Positions 57,368-64,000 of a DNA stretch of 64,000 nucleotides are shown here, piece by piece (the first letter of the stretch is position 1; the number at the start of each line of letters is the position of its first letter). The stretch spans positions 6,820,001 to 6,884,000 of the forward strand of contig NZ_CP045178.1 of the NCBI RefSeq assembly GCF_009296025.1, given 5' to 3'. A model generated the notes under the pieces. The model was not told where the DNA came from. It did no database searches and was given only the letters and a program-made list of their open reading frames with translations. The position numbers were made by a program, and so were the translations under genes. Source of the stretch: Streptomyces tsukubensis. GTDB taxonomy: Bacteria > Actinomycetota > Actinomycetes > Streptomycetales > Streptomycetaceae.

Positions 57368-57960
57368 AGGGGGCGCCTCACCGGGTGTTCCTCGACGTTG
57401 CCGAAGGCGTCAAGGCGCTCGCTCCAGCGCTCCAGAGCGACGATCTGTTCCCCGGCCTCGCCCGCTTCTGGCCCAGGATGCCGACCACTCGCCTTCTGCT
57501 GGCCGAGCCGCCCGACCTCCGGCATCGGCGTATGGGCCGTCCCGGCCATCGCCTGCGTCGTGCTCGGCGTAGGCGGTGGCGAACGCCCGTGCCGCGCGGT
57601 CAACGCCGCTCGCGGGTACGGAGCGCCGACATCACCACGGCCGCAATCGAACCGCTCGGCATCGTCAACGCGCACGTGCCGAGGACGGCGTCCGGGTCGC
57701 CCGCGCCGGAAGTCGGTCTCTGTGCCGGCAACGGTGACCATCTGAATGTGAAGCCGAGCAAGAAACTCAACAAGGCCCCCGCACATGGCGGGCCAATGCC
57801 CGCAAGAAGTGCGCCAACCGCCAGGTGCGCGAATGGCGCAGTGCCATCGACACTGACATCATCGGTGTCGCTGACTCCCCGGAGAAGGCCGTAACCAAGG
57901 TTCGCCGCTTCAAATGCGGGGCGTGGCCGAATCCGTCCGAACCGCTGATAGGAGTCGACG
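57368..57960. other. Decayed region without an intact gene
   Basis: No intact gene is supported in these 593 bases. At 57785-57955 a plus-strand frame reads like protein (ANARKKCANRQVREW, then DTDIIGVADSPEKAV, then RRFKCGAWPNPSEP) but lacks a start and recognisable family. A minus-strand frame at 57370-57480 also looks protein-like. The stretch resembles remnants left by insertion and deletion. Confidence 0.4.
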
Positions 57961-58596
57961 TTGACGCCCTCCTCCTCTCTTTACAGCACGCGCATACAGA
58001 CACAGGTGGTCCACCTGGTCCTGCGCCACCTGTCCCTTCCGGTGCACGGGAACACCTACGTGCGGGGAGTGCTGCCGCCGCAGGGCGGGGAGGAAGCCGT
58101 CTGTGTCGCCGTCGGTAAGAAGGACGCGTGTGCACCGGACCTGAATATCTACGAAATCCCCCTGATCCAGGACGAGATCATCATCGCCGCCGACGAGGTC
58201 CTCCGGATCGTGCGGGTCGCCCAGACCGCCGACCCTTTCTATCGGACCTTTTACCGAGACGACGAGGGTGACCTGTCGCAGATGCCGTCCTTGGCCCTTG
58301 ACCTTCTCGACATCCGAGGGGACCAGGAACAGCAGGAACCGGCCGTCCTGACCCCAGAGACGACGCACTCGACAGACCGGGCATCTCTGGTGGGGATGCT
58401 TCCCCTGGCGCCCGGCCGGCATCGGCTGTACTGGTCCTGTGGCGACTGGCCCGGAATCATCGCCTCGGACGCTGAAACCTCCGACAGCCCCGAGGCACTG
58501 CGAACGGTCGCCGTCCACGGCCTACCCGATACGCGTCACGCGCAGCCTTCAAAAGACCTCTACTGCTGGAAGATCGCCCCACTGCTGGAGTTCTAG
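57961..58596 (+). CDS. Protein of unknown function
   Basis: The TTG at 57961 has AGGAG seven bases upstream and opens a 211-residue frame that starts MTPSSSLYSTRIQTQVVHLVL. It has no signal peptide, membrane segment or known motif; a mixed alpha/beta pattern with EIIIAADEVLRIVRVAQTADPFYRTFYRDDEGDLSQM is visible. Codon use is less extreme than in neighbours, with more A/T, which suggests recent transfer. It stands among gene fragments close to a CRISPR array. I do not recognise the family. Confidence 0.55.
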   Translation: MTPSSSLYSTRIQTQVVHLVLRHLSLPVHGNTYVRGVLPPQGGEEAVCVAVGKKDACAPDLNIYEIPLIQDEIIIAADEVLRIVRVAQTADPFYRTFYRDDEGDLSQMPSLALDLLDIRGDQEQQEPAVLTPETTHSTDRASLVGMLPLAPGRHRLYWSCGDWPGIIASDAETSDSPEALRTVAVHGLPDTRHAQPSKDLYCWKIAPLLEF

Positions 58597-58609
58597 GCTG
58601 GTCGGCGAA

Positions 58610-58780
58610 GTGGACCAGGCGATCGATCGCTACGCCGGGCCACGGCGCTGCCGACCTCGGCGGGAGGGCGAGCCGAGCTTCGGTGAGTTCGCCTACCTCG
58701 GCGAACTCGCCATCACCGTCCGCCATCTCGCCGAGGCCGGCAGCACGCGCCGCGCAACGCTGAGGAAGGCAGAGCCGTGA
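58610..58780 (+). pseudogene. Short gene fragment
   Basis: From the GTG at 58610 a 56-residue frame (beginning VDQAIDRYAGP, then FGEFAYLGELAITVRHLAEAG) ends in a TGA that overlaps the next start. It has no ribosome site and reads like the end of a longer protein. I cannot name the family. Confidence 0.35.
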
Positions 58781-58920
58781 TCGAGGAAGCCTCTATCGCC
58801 CGCGAGCTGTCCCTGTATATACATAGGTACCCGGGCGAGATGATGAGCCTGGTGTCGGCCCGGAACACCCTGGAGGACCACGCGCGGCGGCGCCTAGTGG
58901 CCTCGGGGGCTTGTTGGTGA
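58777..58920 (+). CDS. Truncated 47-residue protein
   Basis: The GTG at 58777 overlaps the stop of the previous fragment and follows GGAAGG. The 47-residue product reads MIEEASIARELSLYIHR, then EMMSLVSARNTLEDHARRRL and stops. It resembles the N-terminal helix region that precedes a NUDIX domain in some Streptomyces proteins, but no NUDIX box follows, so it is probably the stump of a longer gene. Confidence 0.4.
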   Translation: MIEEASIARELSLYIHRYPGEMMSLVSARNTLEDHARRRLVASGACW

Positions 58921-59175
58921 TGGAAGCGACAACCTGTGCGGGGTTGGGTGGCCGATTTGTCTCGTGCTGTCGGTGAGTTCGTCTGTGGCGATGCGGCGCT
59001 GAGCGAAGGAACACCGCCGGGTCGCGGTAGCCAGGCGGTACCCGCACGCACCGCTGGGGTGTTGGTCTGGTGGCTTGTCGGTAGTGTGATCCAGACAGTA
59101 TGTGCGGTGGGGGTGGCAAAATTCCGAGTGAATGAAAACGGCCCTGCCGCCGGACAACGCCCCATGTCAAGAAGT
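58921..59175 (+). promoter_or_regulatory. Probable CRISPR leader
   Basis: The 255 bases before the first repeat are less G+C-rich than their surroundings, especially 59105-59140 (AAAATTCCGAGTGAATGAAAA). A leader on this side fits the repeat orientation and the degenerate last repeat on the other side. Confidence 0.5.
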
Positions 59176-59508
59176 GTCGCCCCCGCGCCTGCGGGGATGT
59201 TCCGTTCTCCAGCCGGGCGTTGCGGATCTTGGCGCGGTCGCCCCCGCGCCTGCGGGGATGTTCCGCGCTGCTCGGGGCGGTACTACACCGTCCCGAGGTC
59301 GCCCCCGCGCCTGCGGGGATGTTCCCTCATCACGCGTGGCGAGTGGGAGCCGGGCCGCGTCGCCCCCGCGCCTGCGGGGATGTTCCGAGGACGCCGTTGG
59401 TGTCGCCGGCGTACGGCTGGTCGCCCCCGCGCCTGCGGGGACGTTCCTGCCCTCGACACGGCGCACGTCCGCCTGGCCGCGTTACCCCCCGGCGTCTGCC
59501 GGGATGCC
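59176..59508 (+). CRISPR. Type I-E CRISPR array, five repeats plus one degenerate
   Basis: Repeats are 28 bases, begin GTCGCCCCCGCGCC and end GCGGGGATGTTCC, with a small stem from CCCCGCG/GCGGGG. They stand at 59176, 59237, 59298, 59359 and 59420; the fifth has one change (ATG to ACG). A strongly decayed sixth starts at 59481. All five spacers are exactly 33 bases. The unit size and repeat form are those of type I-E in Streptomyces. No cas gene is visible within the window, so the array is an orphan here. Confidence 0.95.
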
Positions 59509-59983
59509 CCCTCGCCCCGTCGCAGGTCGACCCCACGGGGTGTGGCGAACGTGGGTCCTCGCCTGTCGGAAGCGAGCCTTGCGATATTGCGGCCTGGGTT
59601 TTCGCGGCCAGGCCCTGTGGGGGCGTCGTGGAGGGGGGCCACGTCTCTGACGTTGGCCGAGTCGGGACGTGTGCCCACGGTGACACCACCGAGTTGGGGG
59701 GGGCGAACGTGCCTACGCCGTGACTGCCGAGGCCAGCTTGACCCTGTCGGAATCTTGTAGTTTCCCGGTGCGGCAGCATGGTCCTTGGGCATGCTTGGGC
59801 AGGTCGGTCCGCCGACCGATGCAGCTGTCGAGGTGCCCGTTGTCCCTTCGTCCCCGTTCCGGTGAGCAAGTCCCGCCCCGGACTGCGCAGGTCGCACGCG
59901 TGAGCAAAGCCGGTCGGCGCGACGGCGATATGGGTGCGTGACCGGCTCACTGGGCAATGGCGCGACGAAGACTTCACCGACTG

Positions 59984-60009
59984 TTAGGGGTCCTTGCAAG
60001 GACCCCTAA
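59984..60009. terminator. 26-bp perfect palindrome
   Basis: TTAGGGGTCCTTG and its exact complement meet at a TGCA centre without a loop. It could act as a bidirectional terminator or as a protein site. It lies 117 bases before the AtzG-like gene. Confidence 0.4.
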
Positions 60010-60068
60010 GTGGAAGTCTCCGCGTTGGCCACCGAACCGCCACCCAGCAGCGCTTATGCAACTTCTTA

Positions 60069-60099
60069 GCTTTAAGCGTGGTAGCTTCGTTAAAGTAAA
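60069..60099. promoter_or_regulatory. Candidate TetR operator before amidase operon
   Basis: CTTTAA and TTAAAG arms are separated by 14 bases. The right half, CTTTAACGAAG on the minus strand, resembles CTTAACGCTAAG before the TetR gene (62357-62370). The likeness is suggestive only. Confidence 0.3.
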
Positions 60100-60125
60100 G
60101 ATTGAGCTTTAGTTCGGAGGGTCCT

Positions 60126-60317
60126 ATGGCCATGCCCAGTACCGATCTGTCACCCGACGACATCGCCCGCCTCGCAGCCCGTGCGGGGCTGCCGCTCGAC
60201 GCGTCCCGCGCCCCGGCGGTGGCCGCGACCGTCAACGCGATCCACGGCGTCGTCGGCGCACTGGGCGAGCTGCGCCTCGGCGAGACCGCCCCTGCCTCGT
60301 CGTTCGACGCCCGATAG
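60126..60317 (+). CDS. AtzG-like small amidase subunit (DUF4089)
   Basis: The 63-residue protein (LSPDDIARLAARAGLPLDASRAPAVAATVNAIHGVV) resembles AtzG and other GatC-like small partners (DUF4089). In AtzE/AtzG of cyanuric acid breakdown the small chain stabilises the amidase. The ATG at 60126 follows CGGAGG by five bases. The amidase gene starts 11 bases after its stop, so they form an operon. The substrate is unproved. Confidence 0.75.
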   Translation: MAMPSTDLSPDDIARLAARAGLPLDASRAPAVAATVNAIHGVVGALGELRLGETAPASSFDAR

Positions 60318-60328
60318 GAGTCACTGTC

Positions 60329-61747
60329 ATGACGCACCCGTACGAACTCACGCTGAGCGAAGCCGCCGACGCCGTCGCCGACCGTTCGCTCTCTCCCGTC
60401 GAGCTCACCACCTCCGTCCTCGGGCGCATCGGCGAGACCGACCCGGCGACCGGCGCCTATGTGACGGTCACGGCGGAGTCCGCGCTCGCCGACGCGGCGC
60501 GGGCCGCGGACGACATCGCGGCCGGCCGCCACCTGGGCCCCCTGCACGGCATCCCGATGGCCCTCAAGGACCTCATCGACACCGCCGGGGTCCCCACCAC
60601 GGCCAGCTCCCTGGTCCGCGCCGACCACGTCCCGTCACAGGACGCCGCCGTCACCGCGCGGCTGCGGGCCGCGGGGGCCGTACTGACGGGCAAGACGCAC
60701 ACCCATGAGTTCGCCTACGGCACCACGACCCCGCAGACCCGGAACCCCTGGGACACCGGCAGGACCCCCGGCGGCTCCAGCGGCGGATCGGCGGCGGCGG
60801 TCGCCTCGGGCGCCGCCACCTTCGCCCTGGGCACCGACACCGGCGGCTCGATCAGGATCCCCGCCGCCCTGACCGGGATCGTCGGACTCAAGCCGACCTA
60901 CGGCCTGGTGCCCCGGCGCGGCGTGGCCTCCCTCTCCTGGTCGCTCGACCATGTGGGCCCGCTGACCCGCACCGTGCGCGACGCGGCCCTCGTCCTCGAC
61001 GCCCTCGCCGGGTACGACCCGAGCGACAACGCCTCCATCGACCACCCCCGCGAGGAGTACGGCCGTCTGCTGGGTCGCGACCTGAAGGGGCTGCGCGTCG
61101 GAGTACCGGTCAACTACTACTTCGACCGCGTACAGCCGGACGTCGAGAACACCGTCAGGGCGGCCATCGACGCGCTCACCGGGCTCGGCGCGGTACCGGT
61201 CCCCGTCGAGATCCCCATGGCCGAGTACGTGCGGGCCGTGCACTGGGGGCTGATGGTGCCCGAGGCGACCGCGTACCACCAGGACTCCTTGCGTACCTCA
61301 CCCGAGCTGTACACGGACGACGTGCGCATCCTGCTTGAGGCGGGCGAGTTCGTCCCCGCGACCGACTACATCAGGGCCCAGCGCGCCAGGACACTCATGC
61401 GGCAGTCCTGGCAGGAACTGTTCGAGAGGGTCGATGTGGTGGCGGCGCCCACCGTCACCTCGACAGCGGCCCCGGCGCACCTGCCGAACCTGCTCTGGGC
61501 GGACGGCAGCGAGGAAGGCGTCTCCGACAGCTACGTACGCCTCTCCGCCCCGGCCAACCTCACGGGGCTCCCCTCGCTCTCCGTGCCCGTCGGCTTCGAC
61601 GGTGACGGGCTGCCGATCGGCATGCAGGTCATCGGCGGGCCGCTCGACGAGGCCCGGCTCATCCAGGTGGGCCACGCCTACGAGTCCGCGCACCGCCCGG
61701 TGGCGCACCTCGCTCCGCTCGTGACATCGGCGGGCGCGGCCGGCTGA
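60329..61747 (+). CDS. Amidase-signature enzyme (AtzE/GatA-like)
   Basis: The 472-residue hydrolase has the Ser-cisSer-Lys triad: Lys in MALKDLIDT (about 75), GGSSGGSAAAVASG with the cis-Ser (about 149-162) and GTDTGGSIRIPAA with the nucleophile Ser (about 170-182). It hydrolyses an amide bond. Pairing with an AtzG-like small subunit favours a biuret- or urea-type amide, as for AtzE, over tRNA amidation. It ends in a strong terminator shared with the convergent TetR gene. Confidence 0.9.
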   Translation: MTHPYELTLSEAADAVADRSLSPVELTTSVLGRIGETDPATGAYVTVTAESALADAARAADDIAAGRHLGPLHGIPMALKDLIDTAGVPTTASSLVRADHVPSQDAAVTARLRAAGAVLTGKTHTHEFAYGTTTPQTRNPWDTGRTPGGSSGGSAAAVASGAATFALGTDTGGSIRIPAALTGIVGLKPTYGLVPRRGVASLSWSLDHVGPLTRTVRDAALVLDALAGYDPSDNASIDHPREEYGRLLGRDLKGLRVGVPVNYYFDRVQPDVENTVRAAIDALTGLGAVPVPVEIPMAEYVRAVHWGLMVPEATAYHQDSLRTSPELYTDDVRILLEAGEFVPATDYIRAQRARTLMRQSWQELFERVDVVAAPTVTSTAAPAHLPNLLWADGSEEGVSDSYVRLSAPANLTGLPSLSVPVGFDGDGLPIGMQVIGGPLDEARLIQVGHAYESAHRPVAHLAPLVTSAGAAG

Positions 61748-61759
61748 GCAACCTCCCGC

Positions 61760-61789
61760 CGCGCGCCGGGGTACCTCCCCCGGCGCGCG
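61760..61789. terminator. Bidirectional terminator amidase/TetR
   Basis: CGCGCGCCGGGG (61760-61771) pairs perfectly with CCCCGGCGCGCG (61778-61789) around six bases. It sits exactly between the two convergent stops. Confidence 0.85.
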
Positions 61790-61793
61790 CGTG

Positions 61794-62348
61794 TCACGGC
61801 AGCAGGGAGTCCACCAGCGACCGTGCGTACTCGGCCGTGAGCGGGCTCGGCCGGAAGAGGACGCGGTACATCATGGGGGCCACCACCCGGTCCATGGCCT
61901 CTTCGAGGCCGGGGGCGGGCTCGTCACGCTCCGCCGCCCGCTCCAGCATCACCTTGAGCTGCTGAGCGGCGTAGGCCGAACACTGGCCGGCGTTGCGTCC
62001 GTCGGGATCACCGCTGAGCGCGTCCCTGATGTACGCCCGCCCGGCGGGTGAGGCCATCTCGTCGAGGAACTGTTCGGCCCAGGCGTGGAGGTCGTCCCGC
62101 AGCGCGCCATGGTCTTTTGGCGGGGCCTCGGGACGCAGCCGTTCCACGGCGACATCGGCCAACAGCTCGTGGAGATCACCCCACCGCCGGTAGACGGTGG
62201 AGGGCGTCACCGAGGCGCGCGCGGCCACCATGGGGACCGTCAGCCCCTCCCGCCCACGCTCGTCGACGAGTTCCCTGACGGCATCGTGCACGGATCGCTG
62301 GACACGGGCGCTCCGCCCCCCTGGTCGTGTTGCTGGCGTCACAGGCAT
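61794..62348 (-). CDS. TetR-family regulator
   Basis: The 184-residue regulator has a TetR HTH (VHDAVRELVDERGREGLTVPMVAARASVTPSTVYRRWGDLHELLADVAVERL, about 20-70) and a TetR_C_16-like ligand part. It is convergent with the amidase operon, which it may control. A CTTAACGCTAAG sequence lies just before its start and resembles half of a site before the amidase pair. Confidence 0.9.
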   Translation of the reverse strand: MPVTPATRPGGRSARVQRSVHDAVRELVDERGREGLTVPMVAARASVTPSTVYRRWGDLHELLADVAVERLRPEAPPKDHGALRDDLHAWAEQFLDEMASPAGRAYIRDALSGDPDGRNAGQCSAYAAQQLKVMLERAAERDEPAPGLEEAMDRVVAPMMYRVLFRPSPLTAEYARSLVDSLLP

Positions 62349-62599
62349 AACCCCCAGCTTAACGCTAAGAATGAGCTTCTGCGTGTGGCCCGTTCCGCGT
62401 CCCGGTGGGGCGTGCGGAGAGCGTGGCGGGTGTCCGGACCGGTCCCTCGCACTCAGCGATCTTGAGTACGGCTACTCATCCGGAAGCGGCGCGCTGCGGC
62501 GAAGCTGGAACAGCGGGCGGACAGCAAGTCCCACGGCCACGCAGGAGCCGCGGGCAGAACGAGGAGCCACGGCCACCCGCGGCCGGGACAGGGAGAACG

Positions 62600-62908
62600 A
62601 TGTCGGGCAACAAACCGCTGAACGCGGTCGCTGGAAACCTCTTCGCACGCCTCTACCTGGCGGTGTGCGTCCTGCTGCTGATCTGGGTCGCGGTCGACTC
62701 GACACTGGTCCCGCACGAGGACGCGTCGTTCGCGGGTGTCGTCCCCCTCATCCTGACCGCCCCCTTCAGTCTCGTCGTTCTGGCCCTGCCCATCAACGGC
62801 CTCGCGGGCGTCCTCCTGCCGATCGCCGCGGGCGCCGTCGTCAACGCCTGGCTGATCACCAGGATCGGCAGGGCGACCGGATCCACCCGCCACCGGGCGG
62901 GTGCGTGA
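62600..62908 (+). CDS. Small membrane protein (SCO4225 family)
   Basis: The 102-residue protein has three hydrophobic segments (LYLAVCVLLLIWVAVDSTL, about 18-36; VVPLILTAPFSLVVLALPI, about 47-65; LAGVLLPIAAGAVVNAWLI, about 68-86). It contains an HEDASFAGV turn, which I recognise from the SCO4225 family. Function is unknown. The ATG at 62600 follows GGGAGAA. The 250 bases before it show no gene. Confidence 0.75.
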   Translation: MSGNKPLNAVAGNLFARLYLAVCVLLLIWVAVDSTLVPHEDASFAGVVPLILTAPFSLVVLALPINGLAGVLLPIAAGAVVNAWLITRIGRATGSTRHRAGA

Positions 62909-63034
62909 CCCTGCGGGACGGGCGCGGCCGGCGGGCCGGGCGATCCGGAGGGACGCCGCGGGATCCGCGAACTGCGGCAACCGGACAGAAGATGTGCTCC
63001 CGGCACGTCCCGCCAGGGGAGATATCCTCCGGAG

Positions 63035-63820
63035 ATGCCGTCACCCACCCCGTCCGCCCACGCCCACCGTGGTCTCCTGACAGAGCGCATCGCCCGGCAG
63101 CTCGAACACGACATCAGGTCGGGGGCGATCGCCGTCGGCACCAAGCTGCCGTCCGAGCGGGAGCTGGCGGCGCAGTTCGGCTCCAGCAGGAACGTGGTGC
63201 GTGAGGTCTTGCGGCGGCTTGAGGCGCAGCACCTGATCGAGGTCGCGCCCGGTCGCGGTTCCTTCGTACGGGAGCAGAGTTCGGGGCAGGCGCGGGGTTA
63301 TGACGCCCTCTACCGCGCGGGGCGGCCGACCGTGCGGCAGCTGATCGAGGCGAGGCTCCCGCTGGAGGTCGAGACGGTGCGGCTCGCCACCGAGCGGGCC
63401 AGTGAGGCCGACATCGAGGTCATGCGGAGAGCCGTGGACACGTTGGAGTCGGCCTCCGATGTCGTCGTCAAGGCGCAGGCCGACATGGACTTCCACGACG
63501 CCGTCGCGACCGCCAGCGGCAACCCCGTACTGCGGATCATGCTCTCCTCCATCAGCGGGATGATGTTCGAGATGATGCTCCGCTCGAACTCCGACCCCTC
63601 CATCGGCGAACCCGGCGTCCCGCACCACCCCGAGATCTTCGAGGCCATCGAGGCACGTGACGTGGGCCTGGCCTGTGAGCGGATGCGGTCGCACCTGATG
63701 CTCGGGCTGCGGACCTACGGCGCCGACCTCGATGTTCCCGTCAATGTCATGGCCCGCCATCACATCGAGGCGCTACTCGCCGAGTCGGAGGGGCGCAGGG
63801 GCGGTACCACCCTGGCGTGA
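63035..63820 (+). CDS. FadR-type GntR regulator
   Basis: The 261-residue regulator has a GntR HTH (IARQLEHDIRSGAIAVGTKLPSERELAAQFGSSRNVVREVLRRLEAQHLIEVAPGRGSFV, about 19-78) and a helical FCD domain (about 105-240) with the metal-binding DFHDAVATASGNPVL and late HIEAL. It likely senses an acid such as gluconate, galactonate or lactate. TATCCT seven bases before the ATG could be a -10 box of a leaderless mRNA. A large inverted repeat near the window end may be its site. Confidence 0.9.
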   Translation: MPSPTPSAHAHRGLLTERIARQLEHDIRSGAIAVGTKLPSERELAAQFGSSRNVVREVLRRLEAQHLIEVAPGRGSFVREQSSGQARGYDALYRAGRPTVRQLIEARLPLEVETVRLATERASEADIEVMRRAVDTLESASDVVVKAQADMDFHDAVATASGNPVLRIMLSSISGMMFEMMLRSNSDPSIGEPGVPHHPEIFEAIEARDVGLACERMRSHLMLGLRTYGADLDVPVNVMARHHIEALLAESEGRRGGTTLA

Positions 63821-63971
63821 CCCCGGCCCCGCCCTCTCGTGAGTGAGCCGTCACTCCGTCCCCGCGGGCCCTCGCCGCTCCGTTTTCCCACCCCTCCCCG
63901 GAGCCTCTCCGTCCGTTTGTGGTGTCCAGGGTCTGGTCAGCTCACGTCGCTCCTGTTAATCTCCCGTCGTT

Positions 63972-64000
63972 CGGTCCAACTGGTCCTACCAGTTGGACCG
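63972..64000. promoter_or_regulatory. GntR/FadR operator at window end
   Basis: CGGTCCAACTGGT (63972-63984) and ACCAGTTGGACCG (63988-64000) are perfect 13-bp arms around CCT. The central ACTGGT-n3-ACCAGT has the form of FadR-type sites. It lies 150 bases after the FadR-type gene and probably controls a gene beyond the edge. The last 180 bases hold no gene. Confidence 0.75.

Larger units (their letters stand above)
59509..60125. other. Gap after CRISPR array
   Basis: No convincing gene is seen in these 617 bases. A 26-bp perfect palindrome lies at 59984-60009. The last 60 bases are A/T-rich (60060-60120), with CTTTAA and TTAAAG arms around 60070-60096, likely the promoter/operator of the amidase operon. 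Confidence 0.45.

Noticed and set aside
57370..57780. Possible transposase or cas gene remnant
   Set aside because: No catalytic motif or terminal repeats could be identified on either strand, so no family was assigned.
58936..59760. Plus-strand frames across the CRISPR array
   Set aside because: The repeated PAPAGMF and PRACGDV peptides are translations of the CRISPR repeats, not a repeat protein.

Overview
The window is about 72% G+C with strong third-position G/C bias, GTG/TTG starts, long Pro/Gly/Ala-rich linkers and many ATP-binding, GntR, TetR, MarR and PucR type genes. All of this fits a Streptomyces chromosome, probably an accessory-rich part of the arm or arm/core border. No rRNA or tRNA gene was seen.

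Layout. 0.6-7.6 kb: a MerR-like regulator, a cold-shock protein with a long leader, a DEAD-box RNA helicase with a ribosome-site hairpin, monomeric isocitrate dehydrogenase behind a perfect palindrome, a 24-codon peptide gene and RsgA. 7.7-10.8 kb: four minus-strand genes (hydrolase, flavin/F420 type protein, DUF456 membrane protein, LuxR/TrmB-type regulator). 11.1-18.0 kb: a 1487-residue PP2C-like protein with repetitive linkers, PoxB and an anti-sigma type kinase. 18.1-23.3 kb: a TetR/hydrolase pair with a clear operator, a DUF2637 protein, and an FhuF-type ferric reductase behind an iron box, divergent from a GntR regulator. 25.2-35.1 kb: RNA 2',3'-cyclic phosphodiesterase, then a purine catabolism block (PucR regulator, three-subunit xanthine dehydrogenase, NCS2 permease, XdhC). 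36-42 kb: MarR, then a PhnR-like GntR regulator and a 2-aminoethylphosphonate transporter (phnT-U-V-S order). 42-46 kb: a DeoR/LacI chimeric regulator and a secreted family-8 polysaccharide lyase that share an operator-like sequence. 46-50 kb: aquaporin, a broken ACT-domain gene and a YtrA-type GntR/ABC operon.

50.7-56.8 kb is the most unusual part. A tight operon encodes three PLP enzymes of three different folds: a Y4yA-type decarboxylase, a cysteine-synthase/rhodanese fusion and a SufS-like desulfurase. It is followed by a methyltransferase and a GNAT protein. A palindrome resembling the zinc-uptake-regulator (Zur) box stands before the operon and a second one before the methyltransferase. 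I infer a possibly zinc-controlled, sulfur-handling small-molecule pathway.

57-64 kb: a Kbp-like BON/LysM protein, a decayed stretch of gene fragments, an orphan type I-E CRISPR array of five good repeats plus one degenerate repeat, an AtzG/AtzE-like amidase pair convergent with a TetR gene, a small membrane protein and a FadR-type regulator. The window ends in a 29-bp inverted repeat that looks like a GntR/FadR operator for a gene beyond the edge.

Short tandem repeats are scattered through the window. Units in coding DNA are multiples of three, while intergenic units are often not.
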